From a virus: 22,234 bases of DNA. Numbering within the stretch: the stretch's first letter is position 1; the number at the start of each line of letters is the position of its first letter. A model generated the notes under the pieces. It was not told the origin of the DNA. It searched no databases and saw only the letters and a list, made by a program, of their open reading frames with translations. The position numbers were made by a program, and so were the translations under genes. The DNA lies in the IMG/VR virus record IMGVR_UViG_3300048903_000151, positions 1-22,234 of that record; one strand, given 5' to 3'. Shown one piece after another: positions 12,674 to 20,802 of the stretch.

Positions 12674-12952
12674 ATGGGCCTTGGGCTCAACGTCGACAAG
12701 CCGACCTTCGACATGAAGGCCGCTCAGGCGGTTCTCGAACTTCGCTCCGCCCTGGACAAGCACGAGGCCATCGCCGCATGGCTGGTGAACCGTCCCGTCG
12801 CGGATGGTGTCGACCCGCTGGTGAGCGAGTTCGGGTACGACGCGGACGAGGCGTACGCCATCCGTCTGTACTTCGAGGGCGTCGAGAACATCCGCGTCAG
12901 CAACTCCAACCTCACGACCGTCGGCCGGAAGTTCACCGGTCTGGAGGCGTAG
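12674..12952 (+). CDS. Hypothetical 92-residue protein
   Basis: An ATG at 12674 is preceded by aaggagc (12663-12669). The protein is acidic and mostly helical by eye: 'FDMKAAQAVLELRSALDKHEAIAAWLVNRP' is a long helix, and 'DADEAYAIRLYFEGVENI' a second. There is no signal peptide, membrane segment or known motif. It sits between the fibre and the gp10-like neck gene, so a fibre assembly aid or small structural protein is possible, but no function can be assigned. Confidence 0.8.
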   Translation: MGLGLNVDKPTFDMKAAQAVLELRSALDKHEAIAAWLVNRPVADGVDPLVSEFGYDADEAYAIRLYFEGVENIRVSNSNLTTVGRKFTGLEA

Positions 12953-12963
12953 AAGGAGGTCTG

Positions 12964-13341
12964 ATGATCTCGTTCACAACGACTCGTTCGGGTGGACGGG
13001 TCGAGGACTTCCTCAACAAGCTGAAACGAGGCGATATTTACAACGGCCTCGATAGCTTGGCCCAACAGGGCGTGACGGCGCTCGAATCGGCCACCCCACG
13101 CGACTCCGGGATAGCCGCGGGCTCTTGGTCCTACAAGATCGAGAAGTCTCGCGGCTCTGCCCGGATCGACTGGACCAACTCGGACGTCGAGAACGGTTTC
13201 CCCGTAGCCATCAGGCTGCAGTACGGCTATGGCACGGGCACCGGCGGCTATGTGCAGGGGCGAGACTACATCAACCCTGCCATCAAGCCGATATTTGACA
13301 TGATCGCAGACCAGGTATGGAAGGCGGTGACCTCCGCATGA
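12964..13341 (+). CDS. HK97 gp10-like neck / tail completion protein
   Basis: 125 residues from the ATG at 12964, directly behind agaaggaggt (12951-12960). The frame is open further upstream, but that part overlaps the fibre gene and has no family match. The phrases 'LDSLAQQGVTALESATPRDSGIAAGSWSYKIE', 'IDWTNSD', 'GFPVAIRLQYGYGTGTGGYVQGRDYINPA' and 'IADQVWKAV' are the standard pattern of gp10-like proteins, which take part in the neck or in joining head and tail. In related phages it lies in the neck cluster after the capsid gene. Here it is immediately before the tape measure and overlaps it as ATGA (13338-13341). Confidence 0.82.
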   Translation: MISFTTTRSGGRVEDFLNKLKRGDIYNGLDSLAQQGVTALESATPRDSGIAAGSWSYKIEKSRGSARIDWTNSDVENGFPVAIRLQYGYGTGTGGYVQGRDYINPAIKPIFDMIADQVWKAVTSA

Positions 13342-16300
13342 CCAGTGTCGACAATCGCGTCGTTCACATGCAGTTCGATAACGCTGCGTTTGAGCGTGGC
13401 GTTGCTCAGACACTTGCGTCTCTCAACCGCCTCAACCAGGGGCTTCAGCTCCAGGGCGCCGCCAAGGGCTTGCAGGGGATCGGTAACTCCGCCAACGCCC
13501 AGGTCGGTTCACTGAAGAACATGGAAGCCGGCGTCAACAGTGTTGCTGGCCGGTTCACTGCCCTTCAGCAGATCGCCACGGGAGCCCTGCACAACATCGG
13601 TGCTCGGATCTCCGAGTCTGCGATCCAGATGGGCAAGTCGCTCACGCTGGAACCGCTGATCGACGGTTTCCACGAGTACGAGACGAACCTGAACTCGATC
13701 CAGACCATCCTGGCCAACACCCAGGCGTCTGGTGCGACGCTCAAGGACGTCAACCACGAGCTCAACGAGCTCAACCACTACTCCGACCAGACGATCTACA
13801 ACTTCTCCGAGATGGCGAAGAACATCGGCACCTTCACGGCCGCCGGTGTCGACCTGAAGACGTCCACCGCGGCGATCAAGGGTATAGCTAACCTGGCAGC
13901 TCTCTCGGGCTCCAACTCGGAGCAGGCTGCCGGAGCGATGTACCAGCTCTCACAGGCGATATCCGCGGGTCGGGTGTCCCTGGAGGACTGGAACTCGGTC
14001 GTCAACGCCGGTATGGGCGGCACCGTCTTCCAGCGTGCGCTTGCCCTCAACGCCGAGAAGCTCGGGACCCTCAGCAAGGGTGCTGTCGAGCTCAAGGGCA
14101 AGATGAAGAACGTCACGATCGAAGGGAAGTCGTTCCGTGAGTCGATCACGGCGAAGCCCGGCGAGGAATCGTGGCTGACTTCGAAGGTCCTGACCCAGAC
14201 ACTGGCGCAGTTCACCGGTGACCTGAGTGATGCGGACCTCGCTGCCCAGGGCTTCAACAAGTCGCAGATCAAGGCCATCCAGGCTCAGGCCAAGACGGCT
14301 CGCGAAGCGGCAACCCAGGTCAAGACGCTGTCTCAGCTGTTCGACACGACCAAGGAAGCCCTCGGATCGGGCTGGTCCCAGACGTGGCAGACCATATTCG
14401 GTGACTTCACCGAAGCCAAGGGCCTGTTCACCGGCGCCAGCAATGCCATCGGCAAGATCGTCGGCGACTCCGCGGACGCTCGCAACAAGATGCTGTCGGA
14501 CTGGAAGGACCTGGGTGGCCGTGACGCTCTGATCAAGGGCATCACGAACGCATTCCAGGCCCTGTTCTCCATCCTGCGGCCCATCAAGGACGCCTTCCGG
14601 GAGATATTCCCAGCGACCACGGGCAAGCAGCTCTATGAGATGACGGTCTCGTTCCGTGACTTCATGGAGAGGCTCAAGCTCGGTTCCCAAACCGCCGAAA
14701 ACCTCAAGCGGACTTTCGCCGGGTTCTTTGCGATCTTGGGAATCGGCTGGGAGATCGTCAAGCAGGTCGCCAAGACCATATTCGGCCTCTTCGGTGAGGT
14801 CGGTAAGGGTTCGGGCGGCTTCCTCTCGGCCACAGCCAGTGTCGGTGACTTCCTGGTCGCCCTCCACAAGGCTGTCAAGGAAGGCGAAGGGCTCCACAAG
14901 TTCTTCGAGGGACTCGGCAAGGTTCTCGCCGTCCCGATCAAGCTCGTCGCCAAGCTCGGTGGATATTTGGCCGATCTCTTCTCCGGAGGAGACGCCGCAG
15001 CCGCCGGCAAGGGCATCGGTGAACTCACTGACAAGCTGTCGCCGATGGCGAAGCTCGGTGAGATGGTGTCGAACGCGTGGGAACACTTCGGCGACATCAT
15101 GGATCGTGTCTGGACCGGTGTTCAGAAGGTCGGTAAGGCCATATCCGACTTCTTCTCGAAGATCGGTACGACCATCACCGAGGGCCTCGACATCGATTTC
15201 AGCACGATGTTCGCTGGAATCAACACGGGCCTGATCGCCGGCATCTTCCTCATCATCAAGAAGTTCATGAGCGGTGGCGGCGCTGGCGGGGGCATTCTCG
15301 ACGGCATCACCGAAGCGATCGAGGGCTTCACCGGCGTCCTCAAGGGTATGCAGAATGCCCTGAACGCCGCGACGCTCCTTCAGATCGCCATCGCAGTTGG
15401 CATCCTCGCGCTGTCGATGAACACGTTGTCCAAGATCGACGCCAATGGTCTTGGACGTGCTTCCGCGGCTATGGCCGGCCTGTTTACTCAGCTGCTCGGC
15501 TCTCTGGCCATATTCAACAAGTTCATCGGGGCTGCAGGCTTCGCCAAGCTGCCGTTCGTGATGGGCTCGCTCATCCTCCTCGCGGGTGCGGTCCTCATCC
15601 TGACCCAGGCTGTCAAACAGCTGGCTGGTCTGGACTGGAACGAACTCGCCAAGGGCCTGACCGGTCTAGCGGTGACGCTGGGTCTGGTTGTCGGCTCGCT
15701 CAAGGTCATGCCGAATCCGAAGGGGATGATCTCCACCGGGCTCGGTCTGATCGCACTTGCGGCGGGAATCAAGATCTTGGCCAGCGCAGTAACAGACCTC
15801 TCCGGTCTGAGCTGGCAGGAACTCGCCAAGGGACTCGTCGGAGTCGGTGCCCTGCTCGGGGCGCTCGTACTCTTCACGATGTTCAACAAGGTGAACAAGG
15901 GCGGTGTACTTCAAGGCGCCGGCCTCATTCTCCTTGCCGCTGGGATCAAAATCCTGGCGAGTGCTGTTGCCGACATGTCCAAATTGTCATGGGGTGGTAT
16001 AGCTAAGGGGCTTGTGACCCTTGCTGGGGCACTTGCGATCATCACTGCTGCTCTATATTTGATCCCGCCGACGGCACCTTTGGCCGCCGCGGGCGTCCTG
16101 CTCACGGCCATGTCCCTTGGGATGGTGGCCGAAGCCCTCGACAAGATGGCTCAGATGAGCTGGGGCGAGATCGGGAAGAGTCTCGTCGTCATGCTGGGGG
16201 CTCTCACCCTCATCGCGGCAGCGTTGTACGTCGTCCCGCCCACGGCACCTCTTGCGGCCGCGGGAATCCTCATCACGGCGCTTGCCCTTCAGCAGGTCGC

Positions 16301-18566
16301 CAAGGTCTTGAACGACTTCGCTCAGTTCGGCTGGGAGGAGATCGGCAAGTCGATGGTGATGCTGGCGGGAACGCTCGGCATCATCGCAGCAGCACTGTTC
16401 GTCATGACCGGTGCCCTTCCGGGTGCCGCTGCAGTGCTCATCATCGCCGCGGCCCTCACGGTCCTGGCGCCCGTTCTCATGCAGTTCAGCCAAATGTCCC
16501 TCGGGGAAATTGGCACATCTCTTCTCATGCTGGCCGGCGTCTTCGCCGTGTTCGGCTTGGCCGCTTTGGTACTGGCTCCGGTCGTCCCCGTGATGATCGC
16601 GTTGGCAGCAGCCGTCACCCTGTTGGGTATCGGTGTGCTGGCAGCAGGCGCCGGTGTCTTCTTGTTCGCAACCGGTCTCACGGCTCTAGCCGCGGCAGGT
16701 GTGGCAGGCACAGCGGCCATCGTAGGCATCGTCAGTGGCCTGGTGGGACTCATCCCCATGGTCATGGAGCAGATCGGTAAGGGCCTCATCGCCTTTGCCA
16801 AGGTCATCGCCACAGCTGGCCCAGCGATCACCAAGGCCATCGTCACGGTCCTGGAATCGCTGATCTCTGCGATCGTTCGGGTCACACCGAAGATCGTGGA
16901 CGCCTTGCTGCGGATGCTCTCGATGATGCTCAGCAAGATGTTGCAGTACGTGCCCAAAATGGTAGACACCGGTCTCAAGCTCCTGATCGGTATCCTCCAG
17001 GGCATTGCGAACAACATCGGCAAGGTCATCGACACGGCCACCAAGGTCGCGGTGAACTTCATCAACGGCGTCGCACGCAACCTCCCGAAGATCATTCAGG
17101 CGGGTGTGAACCTGATCCTGAGCTTCATCAACGGGGTCACCAAGGCGATCGACAGCAATGCCGAGAAACTCGGTGCGGCTGGTGGACGTCTGGCGGTTGC
17201 GATTGTCAAGGGTATGGCCAAGGGCATCATGGCCGGCATTGGCGAGATCAAGAACGCCGCTGTCAGCGTGGCCAAGTCCGCCCTGGACGGCGCCAAGAGC
17301 TTCCTGGGGATTCACTCCCCCTCGAAGGAGTTCGAGAAGGTCGGTAACTACGTCAACGACGGTTTCCGTAAGGGCCTCGATGGCAACAAGAAGCAGGTCT
17401 ACGACGCTTTCGACGACCTGAAGAAGATGCTGAAGGACCTCTCCAAGAGCTCCAAGGCGTCGTCTTCGGAGCGGAAGAAGGCCGCCGCTGCTTACAACGA
17501 GCTGACCAAGAAGCTCAACGATGAGAAGAGTGCGATCGGCAAGCTCGCCGACAAGTACGACGTTCTGACGGACAAGATCAAGTCCGCGGATGAGGCGTAC
17601 AAGAACGCGATCAAGACCCGTGACGACTACCGCAAGCAGATCACGGATCAGTACTCCGACATGGCCAGCCCCACCGGGGAGATCTCGGTCGAGGAGTACA
17701 CGAAGAACCTCCAGAAGCAGGTTGAAGACACCAAGGTGTTCTCGAACACGCTTCAGAGGCTCCGGAAGCTCGGCCTCAACGACGAGACGTACAAGGACCT
17801 CCTCTCGCAGGGTGTCAGTGCGCTCCCGTTCGTCGAGAACCTCCTCAAGGAGGGCAAGCCGGCTGTCGACGAGATCAACAAGCTCGGAAAGGAGCTGGAC
17901 CAGGCAGGTGCGGCACTCGGCAAGACCGCGTCCGACAACCTGTACCAGGCTGCTGTCAACTCGGCCAAGGGCCTGCTCGACGGTCTGAAGAAGCAGCAGA
18001 AGGCCATCGAAGCGGTGATGGATGCCATCGCCACCAAGATGGTCAACAGCATCAAGAAGAAGCTGAAGATCAAGTCTCCGTCCCGTGTGTTCATGGAGAT
18101 CGGTGACTTCACCGGCAAGGGCCTCGCCAAGGGCCTGGACGGGACGTCCAAGATCGTTGCCAAGTCGGCGTCTGACATCGGCGATGGCGCGATCGACTCC
18201 GTGCGCAAGTCCATATCCGGGTTCTCCGATCTCATCACGAGTGACCTGGCAACTCGCCCGACCATCACTCCGGTTCTGGACCTGTCCGGTGTCCGCAAGG
18301 ATGCCGCTCAGCTGGGCAAGATGCTGCCGGATCAGGGCATATCGCTGGACGCCGCATACGCCAAGGCCAAGTTCGTGCGCGACTCGCTCGCGACATCGAG
18401 GGCTGCGGTTGAGCAGGCGGACGCTGAAAGCCCGGCGGGAACCGTCAACTACACCCAGAACAACTACTCACCCAAGGCTCTGAGTCAGGCGGAGATCTAC
18501 CGTCAGACGAAGAACCAACTCTCCACCGTGAAGGGAGCTCTGTCGACTAGTGCTTCAACTGGTTGA
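13338..18566 (+). CDS. Tape measure protein
   Basis: 1742 residues from the ATG at 13338; an ATG 21 bases earlier is possible, but the 4-base overlap with the upstream stop and the sequence 'MTSVDNRVVHMQFDN' favour 13338. The N-terminal tape measure domain is clear over about residues 100-240 ('NLNSIQTILANTQASG', 'YSDQTIYNFSEMAKNIGTFTAAGVDL', 'SGSNSEQAAGAMYQLSQAISAGRVSLEDWNSV'). A hydrophobic, repeat-built region spans about 678-1140. Two 'SPS' modules follow, 'GIHSPSKEFEKVGNYV' near 1323 and 'KIKSPSRVFMEIGDFTGKGL' near 1575, with a Lys-rich coiled-coil between. No peptidase or lytic domain is evident. By the usual rule of about 0.15 nm per residue, the tail would be about 260 nm. The last 17 bases overlap Dit. 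Confidence 0.97.
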   Translation: MTSVDNRVVHMQFDNAAFERGVAQTLASLNRLNQGLQLQGAAKGLQGIGNSANAQVGSLKNMEAGVNSVAGRFTALQQIATGALHNIGARISESAIQMGKSLTLEPLIDGFHEYETNLNSIQTILANTQASGATLKDVNHELNELNHYSDQTIYNFSEMAKNIGTFTAAGVDLKTSTAAIKGIANLAALSGSNSEQAAGAMYQLSQAISAGRVSLEDWNSVVNAGMGGTVFQRALALNAEKLGTLSKGAVELKGKMKNVTIEGKSFRESITAKPGEESWLTSKVLTQTLAQFTGDLSDADLAAQGFNKSQIKAIQAQAKTAREAATQVKTLSQLFDTTKEALGSGWSQTWQTIFGDFTEAKGLFTGASNAIGKIVGDSADARNKMLSDWKDLGGRDALIKGITNAFQALFSILRPIKDAFREIFPATTGKQLYEMTVSFRDFMERLKLGSQTAENLKRTFAGFFAILGIGWEIVKQVAKTIFGLFGEVGKGSGGFLSATASVGDFLVALHKAVKEGEGLHKFFEGLGKVLAVPIKLVAKLGGYLADLFSGGDAAAAGKGIGELTDKLSPMAKLGEMVSNAWEHFGDIMDRVWTGVQKVGKAISDFFSKIGTTITEGLDIDFSTMFAGINTGLIAGIFLIIKKFMSGGGAGGGILDGITEAIEGFTGVLKGMQNALNAATLLQIAIAVGILALSMNTLSKIDANGLGRASAAMAGLFTQLLGSLAIFNKFIGAAGFAKLPFVMGSLILLAGAVLILTQAVKQLAGLDWNELAKGLTGLAVTLGLVVGSLKVMPNPKGMISTGLGLIALAAGIKILASAVTDLSGLSWQELAKGLVGVGALLGALVLFTMFNKVNKGGVLQGAGLILLAAGIKILASAVADMSKLSWGGIAKGLVTLAGALAIITAALYLIPPTAPLAAAGVLLTAMSLGMVAEALDKMAQMSWGEIGKSLVVMLGALTLIAAALYVVPPTAPLAAAGILITALALQQVAKVLNDFAQFGWEEIGKSMVMLAGTLGIIAAALFVMTGALPGAAAVLIIAAALTVLAPVLMQFSQMSLGEIGTSLLMLAGVFAVFGLAALVLAPVVPVMIALAAAVTLLGIGVLAAGAGVFLFATGLTALAAAGVAGTAAIVGIVSGLVGLIPMVMEQIGKGLIAFAKVIATAGPAITKAIVTVLESLISAIVRVTPKIVDALLRMLSMMLSKMLQYVPKMVDTGLKLLIGILQGIANNIGKVIDTATKVAVNFINGVARNLPKIIQAGVNLILSFINGVTKAIDSNAEKLGAAGGRLAVAIVKGMAKGIMAGIGEIKNAAVSVAKSALDGAKSFLGIHSPSKEFEKVGNYVNDGFRKGLDGNKKQVYDAFDDLKKMLKDLSKSSKASSSERKKAAAAYNELTKKLNDEKSAIGKLADKYDVLTDKIKSADEAYKNAIKTRDDYRKQITDQYSDMASPTGEISVEEYTKNLQKQVEDTKVFSNTLQRLRKLGLNDETYKDLLSQGVSALPFVENLLKEGKPAVDEINKLGKELDQAGAALGKTASDNLYQAAVNSAKGLLDGLKKQQKAIEAVMDAIATKMVNSIKKKLKIKSPSRVFMEIGDFTGKGLAKGLDGTSKIVAKSASDIGDGAIDSVRKSISGFSDLITSDLATRPTITPVLDLSGVRKDAAQLGKMLPDQGISLDAAYAKAKFVRDSLATSRAAVEQADAESPAGTVNYTQNNYSPKALSQAEIYRQTKNQLSTVKGALSTSASTG
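15372..16760 (+). repeat. Eight degenerate hydrophobic repeats within the tape measure
   Basis: Units begin near 15372, 15543, 15729, 15906, 16083, 16254, 16425 and 16593, so lengths are 57, 62, 59, 59, 57, 57, 56 residues and a last incomplete one. Each has a membrane-like segment ('GLIALAAGIKILASAV' type), a central 'SW-x-E-L/I-A/G-K-G/S-L' motif (for example 'LSWQELAKGL', 'MSWGEIGKSL', 'FGWEEIGKSM') and a second hydrophobic stretch. The last two units lose the Trp motif. The order suggests growth by internal duplication. Confidence 0.85.
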
Positions 18567-19377
18567 GGTTCGAACCCGACAGGGCGACCTGCTGAGCCTG
18601 CCCCTCGACGATGACAGCTCGGGTTTCCGGGTCGTCACCGTCGACGGGCTTGGCCCCGTGAAAGCGACGCTCGTTTCGTCGAGTTTCGCCAACATGGACG
18701 GCGAGGAGTACCAGTCAGCCAAGCGTGAACCTCGGAATGTCAAGCTGAAGATCGAGCTCGACCCCAATCCGGAAACCGATGACACGGTCTACGGGTTGCG
18801 GAAGACGCTCTACAAGTACTTCATGCCCAAGGCCGAGGTCACGTTTCGGTTCTACATGTCGGACGGCTTGGAAGTGGACATCGTGGGGCGCGTGGAGACA
18901 TGCGAGCCCGAGCTGTTCACCCAGGAGCCCACGATCGATATTTCAGTGATGTGCTTCAAGCCGGCGTTCTATGAGCTCACCCCCGAGCTCGTCCCGGGGA
19001 CGACGACCGCCGGCGACGTTCCCATCGACATCGATTACGTGGGCACCATCGAGACGGGCATCCAGCTCACGATCAACGTGGACCGTTCACTCCCGCAGTT
19101 CAGCGTCTACCATGTCCCGCCGGACGGCGAGATGAAGACGATGGACTTCGACAACTACCCCTTGGTTGCGGGTGACGTGCTGACCATCAGTACTGTCCGC
19201 GGAGCCAAGGGGGCCACGCTCACAAGGGCGGGCGTCACCTCCTCTGTCCTGTACGGCATCTCGCCTCAGTCCAACTGGATCGAGCTGCAGCCGGGTCCGA
19301 ACACGATCCTCGTACAGGCGGAGGGGGCTGACATCCCGCTGGTCATCCAGTACACCAACCTGCACGGAGGTCTGTGA
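18550..19377 (+). CDS. Distal tail protein (Dit)
   Basis: 275 residues from the GTG at 18550, inside the end of the tape measure gene (tgaagggagct at 18529-18539 serves as ribosome site). The N-terminal 'LQLVEVRTRQGDLLSLPLDDDSSGF' and 'LVSSSFANMDGEEYQSAKREPRNVKLKIEL', and the middle 'VETCEPELFTQEPTIDISVMCFKPAFY', match the Sipho_tail/Dit pattern. A C-terminal galectin-like beta domain follows from about 150. Dit forms the ring joining the tube to the tip and anchors receptor-binding parts. The position directly after the tape measure is canonical. Confidence 0.88.
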   Translation: MLQLVEVRTRQGDLLSLPLDDDSSGFRVVTVDGLGPVKATLVSSSFANMDGEEYQSAKREPRNVKLKIELDPNPETDDTVYGLRKTLYKYFMPKAEVTFRFYMSDGLEVDIVGRVETCEPELFTQEPTIDISVMCFKPAFYELTPELVPGTTTAGDVPIDIDYVGTIETGIQLTINVDRSLPQFSVYHVPPDGEMKTMDFDNYPLVAGDVLTISTVRGAKGATLTRAGVTSSVLYGISPQSNWIELQPGPNTILVQAEGADIPLVIQYTNLHGGL

Positions 19378-20540
19378 TGGAGGCGTACGTTCTCGACGCG
19401 CTCCTCCGTCGAATCGCGGTCATCGATCAGTTCGAGTCCCTTATCTGGACCGAGCGCTTCGCGGCGTTCGGTGACTTCCAGATGGACATTGAATCGACGC
19501 CGGCCACGAGGACCTTGCTGTCCTTGGGCACTCTGCTGGCCATGAACGAGTCGTATCGCGTCATGATGGTGGAAACCATCGAAGACGAGTTGGATTCGGA
19601 TGGCCGGCGGATGCTCTCGGTCAAGGGCCGTTCGATCGAGGCGATATTGCTCGACCGAGTGGCCAAGAACTCCACGGCGGACCTCACCACGTCTCCCAAG
19701 TGGGAGATCACGGATGAGCCCGCGGACGTCGCTCGGAAGATCTTCCACGATATTTGTGTCACGGGGATTCTGGACCCTGCGGACGTCATACCCTTCATCC
19801 ACGAGGGGACGTTCCTACCCCCGGGCACAGTCGCGGAACCGATCGACCCGATCACGATCGAGCTGGACCCCACGACGGTCTATGACGCCATCGAAGACCT
19901 CTGCAACGTCTGGAGCATGGGCTTCAGAATGCTCAGGAACTTCGACGCGTCCGAGCTCTGGTTCGATATTTACATGGGCAGTGACCGAACAACTGCCCAG
20001 ACCACGCTCGCGCCGGTCATCTTCACTTCCTCGCTCGACAACCTGCAAGACATCAAGGAACTGAAGACGATCGACAAGGCTAAGAACGTCGCGTACGTAT
20101 ATTCTCCGGCCGGCTTCCTCAAGGTCTATCCCGTAGGGGTGGACGAGGACGTCACCGGGTTTGAGCGCCACGTTCTGGTAGTCAACGCCACGGACGTCAC
20201 GTCCGAAACCGCCGATATTCCCGGTGCACTCCTGCAAAAGGGAATGGAGGAACTGGCAAAGAACCGTGTCAGCCAGAGCCTCGACGGTGAGATCGCGCAG
20301 AACAGCCAGTACAAGTACGGCGTGCACTACAACCTCGGCGACATCGTCGAGATGCGCACGGACAACTCGACCAACAACATGCGGGTGACTGAGCAGATCT
20401 TCGTGTCTGACAGAGAGGGCGAGCGGGCATATCCGACGCTGTCCCTCAACACCTTCATCACGACGGGTTCGTGGCTGTCCTGGCTGAACAACAAGCAGTG
20501 GATCGAGCTCACCACCGAACAATGGATCGACCAACCGTAG
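19377..20540 (+). CDS. Tail tip hub protein, ReqiPepy6 Gp37-like (Tal-like)
   Basis: 387 residues from the ATG at 19377; a GTG at 19374 is also in frame, but the ribosome site cggagg (19365-19370) lies 6 bases from the ATG and only 3 from the GTG. The N-terminal 'YVLDALLRRIAVIDQFESLIWTERFAAFGDFQMDIE', 'SVKGRSIEAILLDRV', and the later 'SLDNLQDIKELKTIDKAKNVAYVYS' are the Siphovirus ReqiPepy6 Gp37-like pattern. This family corresponds to the baseplate hub/tail-associated protein next to Dit. The C-terminus carries two short Trp motifs ('QWIELTTEQWIDQ'). No lytic domain is visible, so it is probably a purely structural hub. Confidence 0.88.
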   Translation: MEAYVLDALLRRIAVIDQFESLIWTERFAAFGDFQMDIESTPATRTLLSLGTLLAMNESYRVMMVETIEDELDSDGRRMLSVKGRSIEAILLDRVAKNSTADLTTSPKWEITDEPADVARKIFHDICVTGILDPADVIPFIHEGTFLPPGTVAEPIDPITIELDPTTVYDAIEDLCNVWSMGFRMLRNFDASELWFDIYMGSDRTTAQTTLAPVIFTSSLDNLQDIKELKTIDKAKNVAYVYSPAGFLKVYPVGVDEDVTGFERHVLVVNATDVTSETADIPGALLQKGMEELAKNRVSQSLDGEIAQNSQYKYGVHYNLGDIVEMRTDNSTNNMRVTEQIFVSDREGERAYPTLSLNTFITTGSWLSWLNNKQWIELTTEQWIDQP

Positions 20541-20551
20541 GGAGGTAACAG

Positions 20552-20797
20552 ATGCCGATCGGTGATCAGGCAGCAGCCGCCGGCTATCCGCTGGTCCCGG
20601 AAAGTGGCGAAGAGGGACGCGTTCGCTGGGGTGCCCAGGAGATCAACCGTACGCGTGACTTCATCGCCGCCGTCAAGGCGCTCATCCCTGTCGGTAAGTC
20701 GGGGTTCCGCTCTGCGGCTGGCATCACGTCGGGTACGACCGATCCGAACCCGGCGACGGGTGCTGACGGAGACATCTACTTCAAGATCATCGGGTAG
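20552..20797 (+). CDS. Small 81-residue tail-cluster protein, unknown function
   Basis: An ATG at 20552 follows tagggaggtaac (20538-20549). Residues 'AAAAGYPLVPESGEEGRVRWGAQEINRTRDFIAAVKALIPVGKSGFRSAAGITSGT' spread over 7-62, and the ending 'GDIYFKIIG', are a pattern I recall from small proteins between tail tip and fibre genes in Streptomyces phages. The 'EINRTRDFIAAVK' helix and 'GDIYFK' end are usual in fibre attachment segments, so it may link a fibre to the hub. It lies 5 bases before the Fn3 gene, so both are probably co-translated. Confidence 0.75.
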   Translation: MPIGDQAAAAGYPLVPESGEEGRVRWGAQEINRTRDFIAAVKALIPVGKSGFRSAAGITSGTTDPNPATGADGDIYFKIIG

Positions 20798-20802
20798 GTG
20801 TC

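Noticed and set aside
12175-12963. Longer N-terminal extension of the gp10-like gene across the end of the fibre gene and the 92-residue gene
   Set aside because: The extension is an out-of-frame shadow of the fibre gene. The ATG at 12964 has a strong ribosome site and begins the conserved domain.
13338-18566. Peptidase or lytic transglycosylase domain within the tape measure
   Set aside because: I looked for HxH, HxxxD and GxxQ-type motifs of M23, NlpC/P60 and SLT domains and saw none. The protein is helical, hydrophobic and repeat-built.
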